This document shows positions 8,241 through 16,285 of a DNA stretch of 64,000 nt, piece after piece (positions within the stretch are counted from its first letter, which is position 1; each line of letters starts with the position of its first letter). This DNA is from Streptomyces zhihengii (GTDB lineage: Bacteria > Actinomycetota > Actinomycetes > Streptomycetales > Streptomycetaceae): NCBI RefSeq assembly GCF_016919245.1, contig NZ_JAFEJA010000001.1:124001-188000 (forward strand), given 5' to 3'. The position numbers and the translations under genes are program-made. The notes under the pieces were generated by a model. It was not told the DNA's origin. It saw only the letters and a program-made list of their open reading frames with translations, and searched no databases.

Positions 8241-8993
8241 ATGCGTGACCTGACCGGCGGGACCAGTCGCCTCAGCCTCCTGGTCGTCGTCCCCGACGCC
8301 CCGCGGAAGGGCGCGAGCGTGGAGATCCGGCCGTTCGTGGACGGCGAGGACATCCTGGCGCAGGCTTTCACGGACGGCCCGGGCGAAGACCCCCGTCACC
8401 TCCTGCTGCCGGACGGTCCCTTCACGGCCGACGCCGGGTCGCACGAGGTCAGGCTGGCCGAGGCCGAGTGCACGGAGGGATGCTGCGGCGCCCTCTACGT
8501 GACCATCCGGCACGAGGGGAATCACGTGATCTGGGGCGGGTGGCGCAATCCCGACGAGGACGAGGTGGAGCTGCCGGAGTTCCGCTTCGACGCCCGGGAG
8601 TACCGGGCCGAGGTCGATCGGGCGGTCCGTGACCTCTCCTGGGAGTGGCCGGCACGCACCGTCGCCCGGCTGCTGGAGCGGAACCTGCGGGACCGAGCCG
8701 ACGCGCTGGCGCGGTGGGAATGTGAACTCCACGCGGTGTCCGCCTGGTTGTGGGAGCCCGACCGGGTCCGCGTGCTGTTCTGGCATCCGAGCCGCTCGGC
8801 GCTGATGGACGGGCGCCCGTGACTGCAGTTCCAGCTGACGCTCGATGTCTCCGGCGACGCCCCCGCGGCGCAGGCGGAGCGCCTCGCCGAGTACGTCCTG
8901 GCCCACGACCCGCGCCGGACGGGCGAGGTGAGCGGAGGATCGTCGGAGTACGCCGCTCAGCTCGGCTACCCCTGGCCACCGCGCAGCTTCTGA
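8241..8993 (+). pseudogene. uncharacterised streptomycete protein interrupted by in-frame TGA at 8820
   Basis: From ATG 8241 a 193-residue protein runs to TGA at 8820-8822 (M-R-D-L-T-G-G-T-S-R-L-S-L-L-V-V-V-P-D). Beyond that stop the same frame stays open for 57 more codons and reads like a folded protein end (L-Q-F-Q-L-T-L-D-V-S-G-D, then E-Y-A-A-Q-L-G-Y-P-W-P-P) before TGA at 8991-8993. The best explanation is a nonsense change, for example Trp TGG to TGA, in a gene that was 250 residues long. Without the tail the first 193 residues may still be made. The conserved-looking segment C-T-E-G-C-C-G-A-L lies near residue 76. No family recognised and no ribosome binding site is visible. Confidence 0.6.
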
Positions 8994-9162
8994 CGTGCTC
9001 AGCCGCCGGGCAGCGCGGCGGCTGTGCCGAGAGCGGCGGTTGGACGGGAGGCCGCGCTGCGGCCGACGGTTCGACGGGACGGCCGCGCCGAGGGCGGTGG
9101 TCGTGACCTCGGCCGGTCCGGCGGGGCTGTGCAGAGCGGTGGCCGGGGCTCATCATGGGTGG

Positions 9163-9660
9163 GTGGCTGTCGGTGATGAACTGCTGTGGGAGGCGCGGGA
9201 CAAGGGCCCGCGCGCTGTTCCGCGACTGCGGCGGATGGCGGTGGTGGCCGCCGTCCTCGGCTTCGTGGCGCTGCTGTTCATGGTGGAGTACGACGTCGGA
9301 TGGGTCCTGTGGGTGGCCGGGGCGTACCTGGCCGCCGAACTCGCGCACCTGGGGTGGGACCGGCGACGGGTGGTCGAGGCGCGGCTCGTCGACGACACGG
9401 GCGGCGGCGGTGCGAGGCTGCGGCTCCGGCATGTCGGCGGCCGGGCCGGCGAGTTCGATCCCCACCGGGTCTCCGGCGTCCTCGTCGTACGCGACAACGT
9501 CGACGGCTCGGCCACCCTGCGACTGCGCCTGAGCGGGCGGCGCACCGTGTTCGGGCGTCCGGGGCCGCCCCCGGCGCTCATGGCGTGGCGGGCGGCGTGC
9601 CCGCGGGCCCATGTGCGGGACCGGCAGGCCTATTGGGGCATGCCGGGTGTCCCCGACTGA
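9163..9660 (+). CDS. two-pass membrane protein of unknown function
   Basis: A 165-residue protein starting V-A-V-G-D-E-L-L-W-E-A-R. Two adjacent hydrophobic segments (about residues 22-40, M-A-V-V-A-A-V-L-G-F-V-A-L-L-F-M, and 44-60, W-V-L-W-V-A-G-A-Y-L-A-A-E-L) form a hairpin, followed by a cytoplasmic beta-rich domain (V-V-E-A-R-L-V-D-D-T; S-G-V-L-V-V-R-D-N-V-D-G-S-A-T-L-R-L-R-L). This resembles small membrane proteins with a PH-like domain, but I cannot name the family. The GTG at 9163 follows GGGTGG; the frame is open upstream to 8995, where the sequence is Arg-rich. Confidence 0.55.
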   Translation: MAVGDELLWEARDKGPRAVPRLRRMAVVAAVLGFVALLFMVEYDVGWVLWVAGAYLAAELAHLGWDRRRVVEARLVDDTGGGGARLRLRHVGGRAGEFDPHRVSGVLVVRDNVDGSATLRLRLSGRRTVFGRPGPPPALMAWRAACPRAHVRDRQAYWGMPGVPD

Positions 9661-9782
9661 GGCCGGCCGGTCGGCCGGTCGGTCGGTCGCGTGGGGCCGG
9701 TGGGCGCGGGCGGGCGTGCCCTGTGTCTGGCGTGTCCGCCCTGGGGCCCGGCGCGGGGTGGCCCACCGTGCCCGGACAAGGC

Positions 9783-10109
9783 TCACCCGGGCACTCCGTC
9801 CCCGAGGGAGCAGTGGTGGGTGGAGTACACGTCGACGGGACGTACACCGCCCGGCCCGGGGGCCAGCGACTGCACCGATCGTGTGGGGGGTGACGACGGA
9901 CTCAGGACGGGTCACCTCGGCAGGCCCGGGGCGTTCGGACTGCCGGTGCGGGCGAAGGCGGTCCAGTAGTCGACCATGCGGTCCGACAGCGCACGCCGGG
10001 CGTCGGACAGCGGTCGCTCCGTGGGGAGGGCAGAGAACAGGTACGGCATCTCGAAGCCGTGGGCCGCGCCGTAGGGGAAGCCCGGGTTCGACGGGAGCCC
10101 GGCGAGGAC
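9783..10109 (-). pseudogene. type B carboxylesterase, C-terminal remnant with in-frame TGA
   Basis: Read on the minus strand, one frame gives the typical end of a type B carboxylesterase: N-P-G-F-P-Y-G-A-A-H-G-F-E-M-P-Y-L-F, with the catalytic-His region G-A-A-H-G-F-E, then M-V-D-Y-W-T-A-F-A-R-T-G-S-P-N. A TGA (9914-9912) follows G-L-P-R where the family usually has Trp, and the same frame continues with S-L-A-P-G-P-G-G-V-R-P-V-D-V-Y-S-T-H-H-C-S-L to a TGA at 9785-9783. The N-terminal two thirds, including the Gly-x-Ser-x-Gly nucleophile, is absent upstream of about 10109. It is therefore a decayed fragment. An intact secreted relative lies at 56009-57631. Confidence 0.7.
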
Positions 10110-10223
10110 GGACGGAGGGCGGCTCCCTCGCGCGGGCTGGTGAGCGCCACGGCGCGGCGCAGGCGAAGCCGGGCAGCTCGGGCCGGATGCTCACGTCCGG
10201 AAGGGCGATCGGGTCCCCCCGGA

Positions 10224-10268
10224 CCGGCACCGGGCGGCACGGGGAGGACCCGTGCCGCCCGGTGCCGG
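10224..10268. terminator. strong hairpin, 20-bp perfect stem
   Basis: CCGGCACCGGGCGGCACGGG, a five-base loop GAGGA, then the exact reverse complement. It lies 141 bases behind the stop of the secreted-protein gene at 10409 and before the esterase remnant, so it probably ends transcription from 10816. There is no T-run, as usual in high-GC actinomycetes. Confidence 0.65.
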
Positions 10269-10408
10269 GCGGAGCGTCGGCAGCCGTGGCTCGTGTGGCG
10301 GTTCCCGACGACGTCGTACGGACGGAGCGGGAACCGGCCTGTGGGGCCCGGTGCCCCCTGTTCGGTCCCGGACGGGCTCGCGTCCCCTGATCCCGGACGA
10401 AGGGGACC

Positions 10409-10816
10409 CTAGTACGCCGTGCGGCCGCCGCGGGTGCCACCGCCGCCCGTGGTGGTGAAGTAGAAGGTGGTGCCGTCGAGGACGTCGGTGGCCACCACGC
10501 GGTAGCCGACGTCCTCGGGGACCCAGGTCCAGCTGCCCTGGCACGTCCCGTGGCGGGCCCAGCACACCGCGACCCACTGGCCGCCGCCGGAGTCGATGCG
10601 CAGATTGATGTCGCTGCAGCGCGAGCTCGTCGTGTAGTCGCCGCTGTAGCCGTTGGGCGGCAGGCTGATGCCCACCGAGCCGCCGTAGCAGGTCACGGCG
10701 ACCTGGCTGGTGGCGGCCGAGGCGGTGGCCGGGACCAGGAACGTCAGCATCAGGGCGCTCGCCGCCAGAAGTCCCAGCTCACGTCTGCGGTGCTTTCCCG
10801 CGGTCAATCGGAACAT
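10409..10816 (-). CDS. small secreted protein with Cys pairs
   Basis: A 135-residue precursor. Residues 1-34 are a Sec signal peptide: basic start (F-R-L-T-A-G-K-H-R-R-R), hydrophobic core (L-L-A-A-S-A-L-M-L-T-F-L-V-P) and cleavage site A-S-A before A-T-S. The mature part of about 100 residues is rich in Gly, Ser and Thr, has four Cys (V-T-C-Y-G-G, S-R-C-S-D, V-C-W-A-R-H-G-T-C) able to form two disulphides, and ends in a Gly-rich segment. The start ATG 10816 has AAAGAGG six bases upstream. It is divergent from an ArsR-like regulator gene at 11078. Function unknown; no enzyme motif seen. Confidence 0.65.
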   Translation of the reverse strand: MFRLTAGKHRRRELGLLAASALMLTFLVPATASAATSQVAVTCYGGSVGISLPPNGYSGDYTTSSRCSDINLRIDSGGGQWVAVCWARHGTCQGSWTWVPEDVGYRVVATDVLDGTTFYFTTTGGGGTRGGRTAY

Positions 10817-11077
10817 GAAATACCTCTTTCCGTTCGGTCGGGCCGGCCGTACCCTTGCGCGGCCGGTGCGGTATTCGGGCATCTCGTTCCGCCGCCTGAT
10901 GCGCGGAACGGATTCCTTGGTCATGGCTCTGCCGATCACCGTGTGCACCGCGGTGAACGCCCGTTGCGGAACTCACTCCGATCGGCGCGCAGACATATGC
11001 TCCCGGCCTCTCCGCAGCGCTGTCACGCTCCTTCGAATCCATTGAAGAGTCGCAGGTGAACCGAATGGAGAACACGG

Positions 11078-12055
11078 ATGCTCCGCTTCCATTTCACCGC
11101 CGAAGATCTCGCGAACACCCGTCTCGCGCCCTCCCCGCACCCTTTGTGGGAAACAGCCTCCAGCCTGCACCGTTTCCAGACCCGCAATGGCCGGTGGATG
11201 TACGCGGACTGGTATCGGAATGCCTGCGCGAGCCTTCAGGAATCCGGCCTGGGAAGGCCGGTCGGCGCGATGCTGCTGCCGCTCTTCCCGCGCGCCCGCT
11301 ATTACGCGGATTTCCTGACTCCGGCCGAGGGCGTGGACGGACTGGACACGGCGCTGGAGGCGATTCTCGCGACCCCGGACACCCAGGTGAGACGAGAGAT
11401 GGCTCTGGCGGGGCGGGCCAGCCGGCTGCCGTCCTGGACGACCCGGCTCGGTGAACAGCCCCTGCGCAGAGAGCTGGTGGAGGTGCTGCGCGCCTACCAC
11501 CGGACGGTCCTCGCGCCGCACGAGGAACACGTCCAGCAGGCTCTGCAGGCCGAACGCGCCCGCAGCGCGCGCCATCTGCTCTCCGGCGGTGTCGCCGGCC
11601 TGCTGTCCCATCTCACGCCCGCGGTCCGCTGGCGGCACCCCGTGCTGGAGGTACCGGGCTACCCCACGGAGAGCGACGTGCACCTGAACGGCCGCGGTCT
11701 GCTCCTGATCCCGACCTACTTCTGCTGGAACCTGCCCGTGGCGCTGGCGGACCCAGGCCTCCCCCCGGTGCTGGCGTACCCGGTGCACCACGCCGCGCCG
11801 AGCCCGCCCGGCGAGGAGCAGGCCCTGCAGTCACTGCTCGGCCGCACCCGGGCCACCGTCCTGCGGGCCGCCGCGGCGGGGGTGACCACGAGCGAGGCGG
11901 CTCGCCAGGCCGGTGTCTCGACCGGTACCGCCACCCACCACACCACGGCGCTGCGCGACGCCGGGCTCATCTCCAGCCGCCGTTGCGCCAACACCGTCCT
12001 GCACACGCTCACGGCCCTGGGAGCCGCGCTCCTGCGGGCTCAGCAGCGCACCTGA
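11078..12055 (+). CDS. ArsR-like winged-helix regulator with long N-terminal domain
   Basis: A 325-residue cytoplasmic protein. Residues about 255-320 form a winged helix-turn-helix (R-T-R-A-T-V-L-R-A-A-A-A-G-V-T-T-S-E-A-A-R-Q-A-G-V, then H-H-T-T-A-L-R-D-A-G-L-I) of ArsR type. The N-terminal 230 residues start L-R-F-H-F-T-A-E-D-L-A-N-T-R and include W-M-Y-A-D-W; this layout is common among streptomycete ArsR-like regulators of unknown ligand. A metal-binding Cys-x-Cys motif of classical ArsR is not seen. GGAGAACACGG precedes the ATG. It is divergent from the secreted protein at 10816 with a 261-bp shared region, suggesting control of that gene. Confidence 0.75.
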   Translation: MLRFHFTAEDLANTRLAPSPHPLWETASSLHRFQTRNGRWMYADWYRNACASLQESGLGRPVGAMLLPLFPRARYYADFLTPAEGVDGLDTALEAILATPDTQVRREMALAGRASRLPSWTTRLGEQPLRRELVEVLRAYHRTVLAPHEEHVQQALQAERARSARHLLSGGVAGLLSHLTPAVRWRHPVLEVPGYPTESDVHLNGRGLLLIPTYFCWNLPVALADPGLPPVLAYPVHHAAPSPPGEEQALQSLLGRTRATVLRAAAAGVTTSEAARQAGVSTGTATHHTTALRDAGLISSRRCANTVLHTLTALGAALLRAQQRT

Positions 12056-12143
12056 CGGCGACGGGCCGGCCGCCGCGGGACGGGCCTCCGGCGGTGGCGC
12101 GTCCGGACGGCCCGGTGGTGCGCGCCGGCCGTGGCGGGTGGCG

Positions 12144-13337
12144 TCACAGCAGTGCCGCGATGCCGTCCCGGTCCTCGGGGAGCCCGGCCGCGCGGAACCA
12201 CAACCAGTTGCCGCCGATGCTGCACTTCGCCTCGTCGCTGTCCACGAAGGCGCGCAGCAGCTCGCGTTGGGCGGCGGTGAGCGGGCGTGCCGGGTCGTGG
12301 CCGCCGGGGAACGCCCGGAACAGGATCGGCCCGCGTTCGAAGTCGACGACCGCCCCACCGCCGGAGGCCACGATTCCGACGGCCACCGGCGCCACCTCCT
12401 CGAACGACGCGGCCAGGGCGAGCGCGGAACGCAGCACGGTGAACCGGAACCACCCGTCCAGCCCGGTCAGCGGCTCGGGGAACCAGCCGTCCGTCGACCG
12501 CGGGTCCCGCAGCGCGTCGAGGAGGACGGCGAGGGCGCGCGGCCGGTCGGTGGGGGCGGGGCCGAGCGCGGCGCAGACCCGTACCGCCGGGTCGGGATCG
12601 GCGAGCAGGTCGGAGGTGTCCGTCCCCCAGACGGCGAGTGCCCGCGCCGCACCCGCTCGCTCCCGTCGCTCCCGCGAGGCGTCCAGCCGGGCCCGCAGCA
12701 GGGCGGCGGCCCGCGGCACCCGGTCGGCGAGCCCGGGGGCCGAGAGGAGCGGTACCGCGGCGCCGATTGCGGCCTCGCGGACACGGGGATCGGCCGAGGC
12801 GAGATGCGGTTCGACGGCGTCGTAGAGGGCGGGGCGTATGTCCCGGCACGCGTGCAGGGCGGCGCGTTCGTCCGGGTGGTGCTCGTCGCGCTCCTCACCG
12901 CGCCAGGGCTCCCACATCCAGTCGGTGCGGTCCCGCGCCGGATCCTCGCCGTGTGCTGCACACCCGGCCAGCTCCCCCAGCCAGGTGAGCAGGGCCGCCC
13001 GCAGGCTGCGGGGCGGTCCGTCGTCCCACGGGAGGTTCCCCTCGTGCTCGGCGAGACCCACGGGCTGGTCGAGGATCGCGGCGACGAACAGCGCCACGGG
13101 CGCGGTCACCGGGTACAGCGTGCCCTGGTGGAGCACGGCCATGTCCAGGGCGCCCAGGGCCTGCGACCGCAGTTCGGGATCCTCGGCGACGAGGGAGACC
13201 AGGGTGACGGGCATGTCCTCCGCGGACCCGTAGGCGTGCCGGAGGGAACCCCAGTCCGTCTCCAGCAGCAGGTCCCGGGCCGCCATGGGCAGCCCGCCCA
13301 GGATCCGCGTCATGCGGGCACTCTCGTCGTCCGTCAT
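12144..13337 (-). CDS. HEAT-repeat protein
   Basis: A 397-residue cytoplasmic protein starting M-T-D-D-E-S-A-R-M-T-R. Helical repeats of HEAT type run through it: L-V-A-E-D-P-E-L-R-S-Q-A-L-G-A-L near residue 52, H-L-A-S-A-D-P-R-V-R-E-A-A-I-G-A near 180, and L-A-D-P-D-P-A-V-R-V-C-A-A-L near 245. HEAT solenoids serve as protein-binding scaffolds; no enzyme motif is visible. The C-terminal part (D-S-D-E-A-K-C-S-I-G-G-N-W-L-W-F-R) is not repeat-like. The start ATG at 13337 follows a low-complexity Gly/Pro/Arg stretch that is open in frame to 13508. It is convergent with the ArsR-like gene. Confidence 0.7.
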   Translation of the reverse strand: MTDDESARMTRILGGLPMAARDLLLETDWGSLRHAYGSAEDMPVTLVSLVAEDPELRSQALGALDMAVLHQGTLYPVTAPVALFVAAILDQPVGLAEHEGNLPWDDGPPRSLRAALLTWLGELAGCAAHGEDPARDRTDWMWEPWRGEERDEHHPDERAALHACRDIRPALYDAVEPHLASADPRVREAAIGAAVPLLSAPGLADRVPRAAALLRARLDASRERRERAGAARALAVWGTDTSDLLADPDPAVRVCAALGPAPTDRPRALAVLLDALRDPRSTDGWFPEPLTGLDGWFRFTVLRSALALAASFEEVAPVAVGIVASGGGAVVDFERGPILFRAFPGGHDPARPLTAAQRELLRAFVDSDEAKCSIGGNWLWFRAAGLPEDRDGIAALL

Positions 13338-13449
13338 GCCCGCAGCCTGCCACCCGCCACCGACAACTCCCCCGCCCCGGAGGGGAGGCGAGCCGCCGGC
13401 TTGGCGGAACCCCGGTCCCGGAGAGGGCTCGGGGAGGGTTCGTGGAGCC

Positions 13450-13602
13450 GCGCGGGCGGGCGTCCGCGGCGACGGGCTGGTCGCGCCGTCGATCACCCGC
13501 AGGCTCATCGACCGGTACGTCGCCCGGCCGCTCCACGCCCGCGCCCGGCTGGTGGTTCTCGCCTACGCATCCGGCCTGGTGGTCCCGCGCGACGACGCCT
13601 GA
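13450..13602 (+). pseudogene. probable remnant of a LuxR-type response regulator
   Basis: A short plus-strand frame reads A-G-V-R-G-D-G-L-V-A-P-S-I-T-R-R-L-I-D-R-Y-V, very like the receiver-to-helix-turn-helix linker of NarL/LuxR response regulators (usual form A-G-D-A-L-L-A-P-S-V-T-R-R-L-I). The following R-A-R-L-V-V-L-A-Y-A-S-G-L-V-V is a weak echo of the first helix of the DNA-binding domain (E-R-E-V-L-x-L-V-A-R-G-L). Both receiver domain and rest of the helix-turn-helix are missing, so this is a decayed scrap. Confidence 0.4.
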
Positions 13603-13621
13603 ACGGGGCGCCGTCGGCGGG

Positions 13622-14416
13622 TCAGGTACCGGCGCCGGGGAGTGCGCCGTCCGGTGCGGCCGGGACGGGGACGACCGGGCGGACGGCGGTGAAGAGGTCG
13701 AACTCCGCGCGCGTCGCCGAGAGCAGGAGCAGCCATTCGTCGCAGCCCTGCCACGGGGAGAGGTCGCCGGCGCCGCCGCGCACCGTGCGGGGTCCCTCGC
13801 CGGTGCGCGGGCGGGCGTCCGCCGGTGCGCCGGTGAAGTGCGGGATCCACACGTCGGCGCAGACCTCGTTGGAGGACCCCATGGCCGCCAGGCCGAAGGC
13901 GTTCTCGGCCGCGGCCGTGCGCGCCTCGTCGGCGAAGTCGTCGAGGATCTCCTCCTCGTCCGGCTTCCCGTCGCCACGGAAGGTCAGGCCCGTGGTGCCC
14001 GCGCGGGCCGCGTACTCCCACTCCGCCTCGCTGGGCAGCCGGAACGGGAGCGCGGCGAGCAGATCGTCCACCTCGTCCTGGAGACGTGCCGCCGTGTGGT
14101 CGGACTCGGCGAAGTCGTCCTCGTACTCCGGCAGCCAGTGGCGCACCTGTGCCACCGTCAGCGGGTGCCGGGCGATCAGGAAGGGCTCGACCCGTACCTC
14201 CCGCACCGGCCGGGCCCGTTCGGTGTCGCCGAAGAAGGCTCCGAGGTCGTCGTCGGCACCGCCGGGGCCGTCGGTCGCGTCGATGGCGCGCACGGCGTCG
14301 AGTTCCGCGTCGGACAGGCCCATCCGGAAGGTTCCGCCGGGGACGGTCCGGAACACCACGCCGGAAGGGGTGTGCCGCCAGGCGGGGCGGCCGGCGACGA
14401 TCTCATGAGCCCACAT
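13622..14416 (-). CDS. SUMF1/formylglycine-generating-enzyme-like protein, atypical
   Basis: A 264-residue protein with the beginning of a SUMF1 fold: F-R-T-V-P-G-G-T-F-R-M-G-L-S near residue 22, V-R-E-V-R-V-E-P-F-L-I-A-R-H-P-L-T-V-A-Q-V near 74, and F-R-L-P-S-E-A-E-W-E-Y-A-A-R-A-G near 126. These match the substrate-channel core of sulfatase-modifying-factor proteins. The C-terminal half deviates: G-S-S-N-E-V-C-A-D replaces the usual G-N-V-W-E-W-C-x-D, and R-T-V-R-G-G-A-G-D replaces R-G-G-S-W. One Cys remains in each of these stretches. True formylglycine formation is therefore uncertain. The start could also be GTG at 14437. Confidence 0.65.
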   Translation of the reverse strand: MWAHEIVAGRPAWRHTPSGVVFRTVPGGTFRMGLSDAELDAVRAIDATDGPGGADDDLGAFFGDTERARPVREVRVEPFLIARHPLTVAQVRHWLPEYEDDFAESDHTAARLQDEVDDLLAALPFRLPSEAEWEYAARAGTTGLTFRGDGKPDEEEILDDFADEARTAAAENAFGLAAMGSSNEVCADVWIPHFTGAPADARPRTGEGPRTVRGGAGDLSPWQGCDEWLLLLSATRAEFDLFTAVRPVVPVPAAPDGALPGAGT

Positions 14417-14532
14417 GGAGGCGGACCGTAGCAGCACGCGAGTCCGGGGTGCCGGGCGGCCCCCGGAACCCGGTTCCTCCGGATCCGGGGAGCGTGCGGA
14501 TCCGGCGCGTTCCGGACCCGGTGACCGTTCCC

Positions 14533-14617
14533 GTGGTGGTCACCAGAACGTGGTGGTCACATGAACGCGGCGGTCACATGAACGCCTCGGTGACATGAAC
14601 GCGGTGGTCAGCTGAAG
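14533..14617. repeat. five tandem 17-bp repeats ending in the TetR stop codon
   Basis: Units start at 14533, 14550, 14567, 14584 and 14601. Their forms are GTGGTGGTCACCAGAAC, GTGGTGGTCACATGAAC, GCGGCGGTCACATGAAC, GCCTCGGTGACATGAAC and GCGGTGGTCAGCTGAAG. The last unit overlaps the 3' end of the TetR gene (stop at 14610-14608), so the array appears to have grown from the end of that gene. Confidence 0.85.
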
Positions 14618-15159
14618 AGGTTGCCGATGACCGTGCGCGCCAGCGCGGCCGGATCCTCGCCGCCGCGGCTCGGGAGCGCGCCGCTGGTCCACAGGGCCGC
14701 GAAGCCGTGGACGATCGACCAGGCCGCGAGCTTGGCCTCGGAGTTCGCCCGGCGGGCGGGGCCGGAGGAGGACAGGGCGGAGGTCAGAGCCTCGTCGGCG
14801 CGGCGGCGGGCGGCGTCGAGGACGGGGTCGTCGGGGTGGTGGAGGCCCGGCTGGAACATCACCTCGAAGTGGGCGCGGTACCGGACGGCGAAGAGGACGT
14901 ACGCCACGCCGGCCTCGGTCAGGTCCCCTCCGGCGGCCCGGAGGGCGTCGGCGAGCAGGTCGAAGCCCTGGGCCGCGAGCTCGGTGAGGAGCCCCGCCTT
15001 GTCGCCGAAGTGGTGCGCGGGGGCGGCGTGCGAGACGCCGGCGCGGCGGGCGAGGTCCCGCAGGCTCAGCGCGGCGGGGCCGGTCTCCTCGATGGCCGCG
15101 CAGGCCGCGTCGAGCAGAGTGCTCCTGAGGTTGCCGTGGTGGTAGGGCCGTCCGGTCAT
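14608..15159 (-). CDS. TetR-family regulator
   Basis: A 183-residue cytoplasmic regulator. Residues 8-55 are the TetR helix-turn-helix (G-N-L-R-S-T-L-L-D-A-A-C-A-A-I-E-E-T-G-P; L-S-L-R-D-L-A-R-R-A-G-V-S-H-A-A-P-A-H-H-F-G-D-K-A-G-L). The C-terminal ligand domain with Y-R-A-H-F-E-V-M-F-Q-P resembles the WHG-type C-terminal domain. The ATG at 15159 has GTGGGGG upstream. It is divergent from the exported alpha/beta hydrolase gene at 15358, with 198 bases between, and may regulate it. Confidence 0.85.
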   Translation of the reverse strand: MTGRPYHHGNLRSTLLDAACAAIEETGPAALSLRDLARRAGVSHAAPAHHFGDKAGLLTELAAQGFDLLADALRAAGGDLTEAGVAYVLFAVRYRAHFEVMFQPGLHHPDDPVLDAARRRADEALTSALSSSGPARRANSEAKLAAWSIVHGFAALWTSGALPSRGGEDPAALARTVIGNLFS

Positions 15160-15357
15160 GCCCCCACTGTAACTTTCCATTGACAAGATGACTCGCGGGG
15201 CCCCGTCCTCCCTCGGCATGTTGCACAAACCGCGGCGTCATTGCTTGCCGCGACGGCGGAGAGACGGGCTCCGGCGCGTGGGTCAGGATCAGCGGTCAGA
15301 CAAGGCGTCAGCCGGATGGAACATCCGGTTCACCGCGACGACATCGGGAGTCCGCCC

Positions 15358-16224
15358 GTGCTCTGGAGAAAACTGCTCGTCCCTCTGACCTCGCTCCTGC
15401 TCCTGACGGCTTCCGCCGGCGCGGGAGCGGCGGCGTCCACCGGTTCCCCCGCCGGTGCCCCCGCCCCCACCGCTGCCACCGCCGGGGCGGCGGCGGCCGA
15501 CTGGGGTGCTCCCGGCCCCTACGCCACCGCGGTCGAGGTCGGGGCGGTGACCACCCTGTACTACCCGCGCGACATCGCGACCAGCGACCGGCGCCACCCC
15601 GTGATCGTGTGGGGCAACGGCACCTTCGCCTTCCCCGTCGTCTACCGCGACCTGCTGCTCCACTGGGCCAGTCACGGCTTCGTCGTCGCCGCCGCCAACA
15701 CCCCGCAGTCCAACCTCGGCGTCTCCATGCGGGCCGGGATCGATCTGCTCAGCCGTCGTGACGCCGACCCCGCCAGCCCCTTCCACGGCGCGGTCGACCT
15801 GGAGCACATCGGCGCGTCCGGTCACTCGCAGGGCGGCGCCGCCGCCATCGTCGTCGGCGCGGACCCGCGCATCGACACCGTCCTGCCCATCCAGCCCGGG
15901 CCGCTCGCCGACATCGACGGCGTGCGCGTGCCCGCCCTCCTCCTGGCCGGGCAGAAGGACAGCATCGTCTTCCCCTTCCTGGTCAAGGCCTTCTACGACG
16001 ACGCCGACCACATCCCGGCCGTCTACGGGGAGCTGCGCGGCGCCGATCACTTCACGGTCGTGGGCGACCCCGGCCCGTTCGCCGCGCCCACCACGGCCTG
16101 GTTCAGGGCCCATCTGATGGGGGACCTGACGGCCCGCGCGCAGTTCCTCGGCGCCGGCTGCGGGATCTGCGCCGACAGCGCCACCTGGTCCGACGTCCGC
16201 CGCAACGGTCTCGCGACCGGGTGA
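15358..16224 (+). CDS. secreted alpha/beta hydrolase (PET-hydrolase/chlorophyllase-like)
   Basis: A 288-residue precursor with an N-terminal signal peptide (W-R-K-L-L-V-P-L-T-S-L-L-L-L-T-A-S-A, then A-G-A-A-A) and an Ala/Pro-rich linker. The catalytic domain has the nucleophile motif G-H-S-Q-G-G near residue 160, an acid in L-A-G-Q-K-D-S-I-V near 205 and the catalytic His in G-A-D-H-F near 237, the order expected for an alpha/beta hydrolase. W-G-N-G-T-F-A-F-P near 80 would supply the oxyanion-hole region. Likely an extracellular esterase or lipase; substrate unknown. The GTG at 15358 with GGGAG seven bases upstream directly precedes the signal peptide; ATG 15316 is an alternative. Confidence 0.75.
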   Translation: MLWRKLLVPLTSLLLLTASAGAGAAASTGSPAGAPAPTAATAGAAAADWGAPGPYATAVEVGAVTTLYYPRDIATSDRRHPVIVWGNGTFAFPVVYRDLLLHWASHGFVVAAANTPQSNLGVSMRAGIDLLSRRDADPASPFHGAVDLEHIGASGHSQGGAAAIVVGADPRIDTVLPIQPGPLADIDGVRVPALLLAGQKDSIVFPFLVKAFYDDADHIPAVYGELRGADHFTVVGDPGPFAAPTTAWFRAHLMGDLTARAQFLGAGCGICADSATWSDVRRNGLATG

Positions 16225-16285
16225 CCCGCTCCCGGACACCCCTTCCGCCCTGACGGGCGGCCGCTCCCGATCCACGCCGTCCGCC

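Noticed and set aside
8820..8822. TGA as selenocysteine or programmed readthrough
   Set aside because: No SECIS-like structure or selenocysteine gene seen, and a nearby remnant shows the same kind of TGA, which favours decay.
8449..10440. Minus-strand open frame of 663 codons across 8.4-10.4 kb
   Set aside because: It overlaps two plus-strand genes and the esterase remnant in another frame; composition is Arg/Pro-rich and no domain appears.
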